Assembly: GCA_031277355.1 (NCBI GenBank)
Contig: JAITMN010000352.1
Span: 1-7,906, forward strand
Origin: Nevskiaceae bacterium
GTDB taxonomy: Bacteria; Pseudomonadota; Gammaproteobacteria; Steroidobacterales; Steroidobacteraceae
Direction: 5' to 3'
DNA: 7,906 nt
The position numbers were made by a program, and so were the translations under genes. The notes beneath the pieces are model-generated. The model saw only the letters and a program-made list of their open reading frames with translations, did not search any database and was not told the DNA's origin. Positions 1 through 6,691 of the stretch are shown in pieces (positions within the stretch are counted from its first letter, which is position 1; each line of letters opens with the position of its first letter).

Positions 1-113
1 TGATGCGCCTGAAGGAACTGGAAGCGCTGGAAAAGATCACGGAGAAGATCGGCAAGCTGACTGTCTACGGCGGTCTGGATGGCGTGCTGAAGCAGTTGGT
101 GAATTTGAGGTAA
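1..113 (+). CDS. C-terminal end of a probable SPFH/band-7 (stomatin-like) protein, partial
   Basis: Only the last 36 codons or so are inside the window, ending in TAA at 111-113; the start lies off the left edge. The visible residues include RLKELEALEKI, followed by KLTVYGGLDGVLKQLVNLR at the C-terminus. This charged helix followed by a short hydrophobic, glycine-containing tail resembles the ends of SPFH/band-7 membrane-scaffold proteins as I remember them; the SPFH domain itself cannot be seen. The ATG at position 3 is an internal methionine, not a start, because the frame is open to the left edge and the fragment begins mid-helix. The gene converges with pntB and is followed at once by a strong terminator, so it is the end of its own transcription unit. 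Family assignment is tentative; that it is a real coding end is more certain, given the terminator placed 6 nt after the stop. Confidence 0.55.
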   Translation, partial: MRLKELEALEKITEKIGKLTVYGGLDGVLKQLVNLR

Positions 114-119
114 ACGCAA

Positions 120-158
120 GGCTGGCGGCAAGGAGGTGGCCGCCAGCCGGATTTGTTT
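120..158 (+). terminator. Intrinsic terminator after the SPFH-like gene, possibly bidirectional
   Basis: A perfect 10-bp inverted repeat, GGCTGGCGGC (120-129) and GCCGCCAGCC (139-148), encloses a 9-nt loop. It is followed by ATTTGTTTT (151-159), a reasonable U-rich tract for plus-strand termination. It starts 6 nt after the stop codon of the left-edge gene. Read from the minus strand the same stem is followed by TTGCGTTT, a weaker U-rich run, so it may also stop transcripts leaving pntB. Confidence 0.85.
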
Positions 159-159
159 T

Positions 160-191
160 GGGGCGAGGCGGCCCCACGGCCGCCCTGCCCC
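160..191 (-). other. GC-rich hairpin downstream of pntB
   Basis: GGCGGCC (167-173) pairs with GGCCGCC (178-184) across a 4-nt loop, and GGGG (160-163) pairs with CCCC (188-191) beyond a 3x3 internal mismatch. It begins about 12 nt after the pntB stop in the direction of pntB transcription. No U-tract follows it on the minus strand, so it is not a canonical terminator. It may protect the 3' end of the pnt mRNA, or act together with the perfect stem at 120-148. Confidence 0.45.
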
Positions 192-202
192 ACTTCATCC
201 GG

Positions 203-1615
203 CTACAACGCCTTGACGATATCCTCGACCATCTTCTTCGCATCGGCGAGCAGCATGATGGTCTGGTCCATGTAGAACAGTTCGTTGTCGATGCCCGAAT
301 AACCCACGCCGCCCATCGAGCGCTTGACGAAGAACACCGTCTTGGCCTTCTGCACATCGAACACCGGCATGCCGTAGATCGGCGAGGATTTGTCGGTCTT
401 TGCGGCGGGGTTCACCACATCGTTGGCGCCGATCACGAAGGCCACGTCGGTTTGCGCGAACTCGCTGTTGATGTCGTCGAGCTCGAACACTTCGTCGTAG
501 GGCACCGAGGCTTCGGCCAGCAACACGTTCATGTGACCGGGCATGCGACCAGCCACCGGATGAATGGCGTATTTCACTTTCACGCCATGTTCCTTCAGCT
601 TGTCGCCCATCTCGCGCAGCGCATGCTGGGCCTGCGCCACCGCCATGCCATAGCCGGGAATCACGATCACCTGATTGGCTTCCTTCATCAGGAAGGCCGC
701 ATCTTCGGCCGAACCGCGCTTCCACGGACGATCCGTCTTGGCCGCCGCAGCACCCGCGCCGTCAGCCGCGCCGAAGCCGCCGGAAATCACGCCGATGAAA
801 CTGCGATTCATCGCACGGCACATGATGTAGGACAGAATCGCGCCCGAAGACCCTACCAGCGCGCCGGTAATGATCATCGCGGTGTTGTGCAGCGTGAAGC
901 CCATCGCCGCCGCCGCCCAGCCGGAGTAGCTGTTCAGCATCGACACCACGACGGGCATGTCTGCGCCGCCAATGGGGATGATGAGCAGGAAACCGATGGC
1001 GAAGGCCAGACCCGTGAGCGTCCAGAATACCCACGGGGATTGATCGCGCAGGAAGTAACCGATGAGGCCCAGGATGCCCAGCAGTATCAGGCCGTTGAGC
1101 ACATGCCGCGTCGGCAACAGGATCGGCGAGCCCGACATATTGCCGTTCAACTTCAAGAACGCGATGACTGATCCGCTGAACGTGATCGCGCCGATGGCCG
1201 AACCCAGACTCATCTCCACGCGGCTGACGCCGAGGATGGAGCCATCGGCCGCAGCGATGCCGAAGGCCACCGGATTCACATAGGCCGCCGCCGCAACGCA
1301 CACTGCGGCAAGACCGACCAGCGAGTGAAACGCCGCAACCAGTTGCGGCATCGCCGTCATCGCGATGCGCCGCGCGATGACCAAACCAATCACCGCACCG
1401 ATCACCACCGCCACGGCGATTTCAACAAGGCTCGCCACTTCATGCGTGATCAACGTGGTGGCCACGGCAATGGCCATGCCAAGGATTCCGTAGCGATTGC
1501 CCGCGCGCGCGGTGGCCGGTGAAGACAGCCCCCGCAACGCGAGGATGAACAGCACGCCGGCGGCAAGATAGGCCAGCAACGCCCAAGCGGGCAGCAAATG
1601 CGCTTCGTTGGGCAT
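203..1615 (-). CDS. pntB: NAD(P)+ transhydrogenase subunit beta (proton-translocating)
   Basis: Inner-membrane subunit of the proton-pumping transhydrogenase, which couples proton entry to hydride transfer from NADH to NADP+ and so supplies NADPH. The 470 residues match the family length (about 460). The N-terminal part (about 9-280) is a run of hydrophobic helices forming the beta part of membrane domain II. A linker rich in Ala and Gly (about 280-310) leads to the NADP(H)-binding domain III. Visible signatures are His97 in AAFHSLVGLAAV and Asn228 in MLNSYSGWAAA, which correspond to the proton-path residues His91 and Asn222 of the E. coli protein; the dIII fingerprint GYGMAVAQAQ (321-330); Asp399 in GANDVVNPAA; and KRS (431-433), the NADP 2'-phosphate contact. 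All key residues are intact. Start is ATG at 1615, 3 nt after the pntAb stop, with only a weak AAGG 11 nt upstream, so translation is probably coupled to pntAb. Confidence 0.97.
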   Translation of the reverse strand: MPNEAHLLPAWALLAYLAAGVLFILALRGLSSPATARAGNRYGILGMAIAVATTLITHEVASLVEIAVAVVIGAVIGLVIARRIAMTAMPQLVAAFHSLVGLAAVCVAAAAYVNPVAFGIAAADGSILGVSRVEMSLGSAIGAITFSGSVIAFLKLNGNMSGSPILLPTRHVLNGLILLGILGLIGYFLRDQSPWVFWTLTGLAFAIGFLLIIPIGGADMPVVVSMLNSYSGWAAAAMGFTLHNTAMIITGALVGSSGAILSYIMCRAMNRSFIGVISGGFGAADGAGAAAAKTDRPWKRGSAEDAAFLMKEANQVIVIPGYGMAVAQAQHALREMGDKLKEHGVKVKYAIHPVAGRMPGHMNVLLAEASVPYDEVFELDDINSEFAQTDVAFVIGANDVVNPAAKTDKSSPIYGMPVFDVQKAKTVFFVKRSMGGVGYSGIDNELFYMDQTIMLLADAKKMVEDIVKAL

Positions 1616-1618
1616 GAT

Positions 1619-1903
1619 CTAGCGCGCCTTCTTCCGGTACATCGCCAGCATGCGGCCGGTGACCGCAAAGCCGCCGAAGATGTTGATGCTGGCCATCACC
1701 ACCGCCGCCAGGCCAAACCACTTGGCCGGACCGCCTGCACCGCTGCCTTGCGCCGCGATCAGCGCGCCGACGATGATCACCGATGAAATGGCGTTGGTCA
1801 CCGCCATCAGTGGCGTATGCAGCGCAGGCGTGACGGACCAGACCACGTAGTAGCCAACGAAACAGGCCAACACGAAGATCGACAGGATCGAGATGAAATC
1901 CAC
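1619..1903 (-). CDS. pntAb: NAD(P)+ transhydrogenase subunit alpha part 2 (membrane segment)
   Basis: Encodes the membrane part of the alpha subunit as a separate 94-residue protein. This is the three-gene arrangement known from Rhodospirillum rubrum; E. coli has a single PntA. Three hydrophobic helices are visible (about 3-22, 32-51 and 62-86), with the conserved stretch [18 protein letters not shown] (24-41) between the first and second. The C-terminus is short and basic (YRKKAR). Together with the beta helices it forms membrane domain II, which carries the proton. Start is GTG at 1903, supported by AGGGGG at 1912-1917, 8 nt upstream; no better ATG lies nearby. It begins 22 nt after the pntAa stop and ends 3 nt before the pntB start. 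Confidence 0.95.
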   Translation of the reverse strand: MDFISILSIFVLACFVGYYVVWSVTPALHTPLMAVTNAISSVIIVGALIAAQGSGAGGPAKWFGLAAVVMASINIFGGFAVTGRMLAMYRKKAR

Positions 1904-1911
1904 GCTGTTTT

Positions 1912-1917
1912 CCCCCT
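1912..1917 (-). promoter_or_regulatory. Ribosome binding site deciding the GTG start of pntAb
   Basis: AGGGGG on the minus strand, 8 nt before the GTG at 1903. It lies in the 22-nt gap after the pntAa stop and supports GTG as the initiation codon. Confidence 0.7.
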
Positions 1918-1925
1918 GCTGGCTG

Positions 1926-3062
1926 TTAACCGTTCGTCAATACCGGATGCACCACCTGCCCGTCGCGCGTCAGACGGATGGCGCGGACGATTTCGTCGTC
2001 GTCGGGCAGTTGCAGCGTCTTGGCGTCTTTGTCCCAGAACGCGGCGATGAAGTTGTAGAGGTTGCGCGCAAACAGCGCCGAGGATTCGGTAGCCAGATGC
2101 GCCGGCACATTGCGATAACCCAGCAGCGTAACGCCATGCCGCACCACGACCTGATCGGCCACCGAGCCTTCGACATTGCCGCCCTGCGCCACGGCCAGAT
2201 CGAAGATCACGCTGCCGGGTTTCATCGTAGCCACTTGCGCATCGGTGATCAGACGCGGCGCGGGCCGGCCCGGAATCAGCGCAGTGGTGATCACGATATC
2301 CTGCTTGGCGATGTGACCAGACACCAACTCGGCCTGCGCAGCGCGGTATTCATCCGACATCTCGCTGGCGTAACCGCCCTTGCCTTCGCCGGTGATGCCC
2401 GCCACCTTCTCGACGAAGATGGCCTTCGCGCCGAGCGATTCGATCTGCTCTTTGGTTGCCGCGCGCACGTCGGTGGCCGACACCTGCGCGCCCAACCGAC
2501 GCGCCGTGGCAATGGCCTGCAAACCGGCCACGCCCACGCCCATCACGAAGACGCGCGCCGCCGGCACCGTGCCCGCCGCCGTCATCATCATCGGGAAGAC
2601 GCGGCCATAGGCCGATGCCGCGTCGATCACGGCCTTGTAGCCTGCAAGGTTCGACTGCGACGAGAGAATATCCATCGACTGCGCGCGAGTGATGCGCGGG
2701 ATCAATTCCATTGCCAGCGCTTCGATGCCCGCCTCAGCCAATGCCGACACGCGCGCCCGCTGACCATGCGGATCGAGCGCGCCCATCAATCGCACGCCTG
2801 ATCGCGCCTCCGCAATCGAAGTCGGATCGGCGCCCTGAACGGTGAGTATCAGGTCTGCGCCCGAAAGCACTTCGGCGCGCGAACCGATGCCCGCACCGGC
2901 ATCGACATAGCTTTGATCCGAGATGGCCGCCTGCGCGCCCGCGCCGCTTTCCACAGCCAGTTGTGCACCCAGCGCAATCAGCTTGCGCACCGTTTCCGGA
3001 GTCGCGGCGACTCGACGTTCCCCGTCCGCACGCTCCCCAAGCACTGCGATTCGATAGGTCAT
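1926..3062 (-). CDS. pntAa: NAD(P)+ transhydrogenase subunit alpha part 1 (NAD(H)-binding domain I)
   Basis: Soluble, cytoplasm-facing NAD(H)-binding domain of the transhydrogenase; it donates hydride from NADH to NADP+ held by domain III of PntB. The 378 residues match stand-alone PntAa proteins. The N-terminus ([21 protein letters not shown]) is typical of the alanine dehydrogenase/PNT N-terminal fold. Further along are the RQD-loop residues Arg123, Gln128 and Asp131 within [15 protein letters not shown], the Rossmann glycine motif GVGVAG (175-180), and the mobile-loop tyrosine Tyr231 in GGYASEMS. No membrane helix is present, which fits a split alpha subunit. Start is ATG at 3062 with a weak AGTGGA-like ribosome site. 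It follows the TonB receptor stop by 47 nt with no visible terminator between them, so it may be cotranscribed with the receptor or have its own promoter that I could not identify. Confidence 0.96.
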   Translation of the reverse strand: MTYRIAVLGERADGERRVAATPETVRKLIALGAQLAVESGAGAQAAISDQSYVDAGAGIGSRAEVLSGADLILTVQGADPTSIAEARSGVRLMGALDPHGQRARVSALAEAGIEALAMELIPRITRAQSMDILSSQSNLAGYKAVIDAASAYGRVFPMMMTAAGTVPAARVFVMGVGVAGLQAIATARRLGAQVSATDVRAATKEQIESLGAKAIFVEKVAGITGEGKGGYASEMSDEYRAAQAELVSGHIAKQDIVITTALIPGRPAPRLITDAQVATMKPGSVIFDLAVAQGGNVEGSVADQVVVRHGVTLLGYRNVPAHLATESSALFARNLYNFIAAFWDKDAKTLQLPDDDEIVRAIRLTRDGQVVHPVLTNG

Positions 3063-3109
3063 TGTGTGTCCACTTTAGCCGTTAAGCCGCAACGAAGGAA
3101 GCCTCGCGC

Positions 3110-6058
3110 CTATTGGAACTGGAACCGAACACCAAGCTGCCAGGTTCGCCCCATCGGAGGAAACAACACGTTGTTGCCTACGCCGTTGGCGCCCGGAGTG
3201 CGCGTGGGGTCCTGATTGTTGATGTTGTTCACAGCGCCGAACACGACAAAACCGCCGTCGCCTGCCTGCGAGAAATCGTACTGCCCAACCAGATCGAAAT
3301 ACCGGGCGGCAATCACGCGGTTCAGGTTCGAGCTGTTGAGGCTCTCGATCCTGTAGTTCGGATCATCCGGGCCGATGAAGGAGGCGTTGTAGAAGCCCGA
3401 GGGGATGTAGCGGAAATGCAGTGAAAGCTGCCCCGCTCCCTTCGTCCAGTTGAGCAGCGTGTCTATCGTGTAGGTGGGCACACCCGCCGGCGTGCCGGCG
3501 CGCAGGCCGTTTTGTCCCGCGCGGTCGGTCTCGCCCGCCGAATCCCGCGTGATCAGATCGATGTTGTAGCTGCCGAGCAGTCGCAGATCGAGGTCGCCCC
3601 AACTGTTGAGCGGCTGACGATAGGAGAACTCCACGTCGAAGCCCCGGGTGATCAATTGATCCACGTTCTGCCGCACGTCGCTGACCTGCTGAATGAAGTT
3701 GTTGGCGTCGCGAGTGATCAGCGAGCAGAACTCCGTGGCGCCATCGTTGCAGCGCGTGGCGATGGTCTGCGCACCCAGCACGCCGATGGCGTCGTCGATC
3801 TGGATGTCGTAGTAATCCACCGACAACTGCATGCGCCCGATGGCCCCATCCACCTGCGGCCGAATCACCACACCGACGGTGGTGGTGTCGGCGGCCTCCG
3901 GCACCAGATTGGGATTGGAACCGGAAATCACGCGCGGATTGGCCTGCGCGCCCTCATTGCCCGGATCGGACAGAATACCGAAGCCCTGCGTGACCGGCCC
4001 GAACAACTCCGTGACATTGGGCGCGCGGATGTCGGTGGAACTGGTGGCGCGAAAGCGCAGCGAGGAGATCGGTTCCCACACCAAACCCACCTTCCAGGTC
4101 GTCACATCGACCGTGGAGGAATTGCCCGCGCCTTCACGCTCGTAATGCGTGCGACGTATGGCGCCGTTCAATTCCAGCGTTTCGGCGAAAGTCACACCCT
4201 TGGCGAGCGGCACGATGGTTTCCAGATAACCTTCGAGCACATTGATCCTGCCGGCCAGCGGCGTGGCATTGTTGGTGACGAACAGCAGACCACGCGAAAT
4301 CTCATCGGCATCGCCAGCCAGTTTGTCGATGCGATATTCCACACCACCGGCCAGCGGCACCGCCCCAGCCCAGGTGTTGAACAGATCGCCCTGCACATTG
4401 GCGGCCATCGCGTGCTGCGTCATCACATTGGTCTGCACCGACGTGCCGAGCAGGTAGTCCCGATGCCGGGGATCCAGATTGCTGCCGAAGGGGTTCAGCG
4501 GAATGCAGCTCCCATCGTCGTTGGCCGTGTTCGCATCGTTGTTGATGGCGCAGACGACATTGCCGGCGGCGTTCGTCACCGCATTGAGGGCATTGTTGAC
4601 CCGATCGGTGCGGCCAATGTTGGCGGCTTCGGAGAGGAAATCGTTGCGACCATACTGGTAGTAGGCGTCCCAACCCCAACTGCCCGCCAGCTTGCCTTCC
4701 AGCGAGGCCACCGCGCGAACCACATTGTTGCGCGAGGAGACTTGCGGCCATCCGTACTCGTTGAACACGCGGCCGAGTTGAAAGCCGGTGATCCGCCTGC
4801 CGGCAGCGACATTGGCCGGATCAGCGTTGAAGTTGTTGACCAGCGTGCGGATATCGAGCGAGGGATCGGTGGAAGCGGGGATGTATGGGTTGGTCAGCGG
4901 AATGGCAAACGAGGTGTTGTAGAACATGCGCGCCGAAGTCGTGCCTTCCACATGGCCGGCAGACAGATCAAGCCGGCCAATCAGCGTATCGGTGATGTCG
5001 AACCGGGTGCGTGTGTAGAGCGTGTAGTGCGTGTTCGGCGTGACGATGGGCGAGCCGGAAAAATTGAAGTTGCCCTTCTCGGGGCCTTCACCGCCGGACA
5101 TCCACACTGCGCTGGCAGGGAAACCATACTGGAACAGCCGGGGCGTGGTGTCGGGATTGAAAGTGATGCCGCGCAACGGATCGAGATTTGCCGCGAGCGT
5201 ACCGGTCCGGCCAGTATTGTCGAGAACGCCCGTGGAGGCATTGACCACGCCAGTGGGCGAAATCGTGGATTCGTGGTTGTTGGGCACGATGTTGTTGGCA
5301 GGCAGATCAAAGCGCCCGGCGGGCCGGCCGACGTTGGTCCAGCCTTCGGCGCACCAATCACGCTGCAAGCAATCGCTGATGCCCTTGCTCTTTTCGTATT
5401 CGATGGCCGCAATGGTGTGAACGCGGCCGCCTGCCATCTCAAGGCCACCGGCAAGACTGGCGCTCAGCGTGTCGTTGTCGCCGTAGGTGGTTTGTGAGTA
5501 GGAGATCGAGCCACGCATGCCGGTGAGGTTTTCATTCAGCAGGAAGTTGACCACACCGGCCACGGCGTCGGAGCCATAGGCAGCCGATGCACCGCCGGTG
5601 ACGACCTCAGCGCGCGACAGCAGACTGCTCGGGATCATGTTGGTATCGACCGTGCCGGCGGTGGTGGAAGGCACGAAGCGCTTGCCATCGACCAGAATCA
5701 GCGTGCGCGAGGAACCCAGGCCGCGCAGATCGAGAATGCGTCCGCCGACGTAGCCGCCCGCCGCAGCGCCCGTTGCCGTGGTGCTGCTGGCGCGGAACGA
5801 GGGCAGTTCGTTCAGCATGTCGCCGATGTTCGTGGCCGCGCGCTGCGTGAGGCGGTCGGCATCGACGACGCTGACCGGCGTGGGCGCGGACATGCCATCG
5901 CGAACGATGCGCGAACCGGAGACCACCACTTCGCTGAGCGCCTCCGAATCAATCTCCTGAGCCAGCACCGATGCAGCCGGCGCACTTGCGATGACCAAAC
6001 CGATGACGAGGCGCACGGCTTGCGATACACCACGCGATGGCTTCGAGAAAACAGGCAT
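3110..6058 (-). CDS. TonB-dependent outer-membrane receptor, substrate unknown
   Basis: A 22-strand-type outer-membrane barrel with N-terminal plug, driven by TonB/ExbB/ExbD for active import of a scarce compound. Length is 982 residues from the preferred start. Residues 1-33 look like a signal peptide (basic start, hydrophobic core, cleavage after VLA before QE). EVVVSGSRI (43-51) resembles the TonB box and plug entry. The plug runs to about 175, with LVDGKRFVP (122-130), SRAEVVTGGASAAYGSDAVAGVV (148-170; only this general region is cited) and its usual GSDAVAGVVNF end. Barrel signatures include RAPNVTELFGP (678-688) and NPNLVPEA (715-722); the C-terminal strand is WQLGVRFQFQ. Three close cysteine pairs (230/236, 503/518, 770/778) probably form loop disulfides. 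The style is that of large receptors of sphingomonads and related groups with no fixed ligand. I chose ATG at 6058 over the in-frame TTG at 6064 because AAGGGGGG lies 7 nt upstream of the ATG but only 1 nt from the TTG. The neighbours suggest a role linked to the PQQ dehydrogenase; that is inference. Confidence 0.93.
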   Translation of the reverse strand: MPVFSKPSRGVSQAVRLVIGLVIASAPAASVLAQEIDSEALSEVVVSGSRIVRDGMSAPTPVSVVDADRLTQRAATNIGDMLNELPSFRASSTTATGAAAGGYVGGRILDLRGLGSSRTLILVDGKRFVPSTTAGTVDTNMIPSSLLSRAEVVTGGASAAYGSDAVAGVVNFLLNENLTGMRGSISYSQTTYGDNDTLSASLAGGLEMAGGRVHTIAAIEYEKSKGISDCLQRDWCAEGWTNVGRPAGRFDLPANNIVPNNHESTISPTGVVNASTGVLDNTGRTGTLAANLDPLRGITFNPDTTPRLFQYGFPASAVWMSGGEGPEKGNFNFSGSPIVTPNTHYTLYTRTRFDITDTLIGRLDLSAGHVEGTTSARMFYNTSFAIPLTNPYIPASTDPSLDIRTLVNNFNADPANVAAGRRITGFQLGRVFNEYGWPQVSSRNNVVRAVASLEGKLAGSWGWDAYYQYGRNDFLSEAANIGRTDRVNNALNAVTNAAGNVVCAINNDANTANDDGSCIPLNPFGSNLDPRHRDYLLGTSVQTNVMTQHAMAANVQGDLFNTWAGAVPLAGGVEYRIDKLAGDADEISRGLLFVTNNATPLAGRINVLEGYLETIVPLAKGVTFAETLELNGAIRRTHYEREGAGNSSTVDVTTWKVGLVWEPISSLRFRATSSTDIRAPNVTELFGPVTQGFGILSDPGNEGAQANPRVISGSNPNLVPEAADTTTVGVVIRPQVDGAIGRMQLSVDYYDIQIDDAIGVLGAQTIATRCNDGATEFCSLITRDANNFIQQVSDVRQNVDQLITRGFDVEFSYRQPLNSWGDLDLRLLGSYNIDLITRDSAGETDRAGQNGLRAGTPAGVPTYTIDTLLNWTKGAGQLSLHFRYIPSGFYNASFIGPDDPNYRIESLNSSNLNRVIAARYFDLVGQYDFSQAGDGGFVVFGAVNNINNQDPTRTPGANGVGNNVLFPPMGRTWQLGVRFQFQ

Positions 6059-6065
6059 TGGCAAT

Positions 6066-6073
6066 CCCCCCTT
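6066..6073 (-). promoter_or_regulatory. Ribosome binding site of the TonB-dependent receptor
   Basis: AAGGGGGG on the minus strand, 7 nt before the ATG at 6058. Its position makes the TTG at 6064 an unlikely start. The 56-nt gap that holds it (6059-6114) shows no clear terminator and no convincing promoter. Confidence 0.7.
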
Positions 6074-6114
6074 GATACTTCAACCGTAGTCTATCTATTT
6101 CCGCGCAGCGGTGT

Positions 6115-6687
6115 TCACTTCGCATCCAGCAGCTTGCGGACATCGGCTTCAAGGCTCGTGAGGCCCGACGCCTTACCGATGGCCAGCGCCTCCAAAGCGC
6201 TCTTGCCCTGCAACCAGCGTGCGCGCAGCGCCATCATCGCGCCGACGCGGTTGCCCGAGGCGCAGTGAACCAGCACGCCATCGGCTTGCTTGCGCGTCAA
6301 CAGTTGATCGAAGGTCTTGACGTTCTCCGGCGTCATGTCCTGCGTACCGCGAATCGGCAGCGAGTCGTAACCCAGACCCAGATGCACCACCACCATGCGC
6401 TCGTCGAAATCCCCATGTTCGGCATCGGGGCGCAGGTCTATTACATTGTGGATGCCGGCCGAGTGCAGCAGCGCCAGTTGATCGCCAGAGGGTTGGCCGC
6501 TGATATGCAGCAGCGGCGTGACTTCGATGTCGTTGGGCAACGAGGCCAGCGGATTGGTTCGCGCCTCATTGGTGGTGACTGCTTTCTCCGTGGTGCGCGT
6601 GTCCTTCGCATCGGCTGCGAACACGGGGATTGACAGCACTGCGATCAGCAGCGACGCCGGAGCAATCAAAAAACTTCGCCTGTTCAT
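6115..6687 (-). CDS. Exported DSP/PTPase-like (DUF442/BLH-type) phosphatase-like protein
   Basis: A small protein of the group variously named DUF442, beta-lactamase-hydrolase-like phosphatase or fused DSP-PTPase/NAD-kinase-like; these share the cysteine phosphatase fold, and some are annotated as sulfur transferases. Length is 190 residues from the chosen start. Residues 1-24 form a signal peptide with a twin-arginine start (NRRSFL) and a VFA cleavage site. The domain begins about residue 53 with ISGQPSGDQ (62-70), then VIDLRPDAE (82-90), DSLPI (108-112) and the active-site loop HCASGNR, with Cys142 and Arg147. The loop is C-x4-R, as in rhodaneses and DUF442 proteins; classical tyrosine phosphatases have C-x5-R. 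Start is ATG at 6687, because the signal peptide begins there and GGGAG (6697-6701) lies 9 nt upstream; an extension to 6741 would overlap the dehydrogenase end and bury the signal. The gap to the dehydrogenase stop is only 4 nt, so translation is probably coupled. Biological substrate unknown. Confidence 0.85.
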   Translation of the reverse strand: MNRRSFLIAPASLLIAVLSIPVFAADAKDTRTTEKAVTTNEARTNPLASLPNDIEVTPLLHISGQPSGDQLALLHSAGIHNVIDLRPDAEHGDFDERMVVVHLGLGYDSLPIRGTQDMTPENVKTFDQLLTRKQADGVLVHCASGNRVGAMMALRARWLQGKSALEALAIGKASGLTSLEADVRKLLDAK

Positions 6688-6691
6688 GTTC

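Noticed and set aside
158..1171. A 337-codon plus-strand open frame opposite pntB
   Set aside because: It is His/Arg-rich and low in complexity, overlaps the terminator U-tract, and is antisense to an intact pntB with all key residues.
1893..2801. A 302-codon plus-strand open frame opposite pntAa
   Set aside because: His/Arg-rich shadow of pntAa with no family resemblance.
3077..3089. Short direct repeat AGCCG-TTA-AGCCG between the receptor and pntAa
   Set aside because: Only 5-bp units, no dyad and no promoter elements at suitable spacing; likely chance.
3512..5497. A 661-codon plus-strand open frame opposite the TonB receptor
   Set aside because: Its translation is rich in His, Arg, Gly and Val with no recognisable domain, and it lies entirely antisense to a clear receptor; GC-rich codon bias produces such frames.
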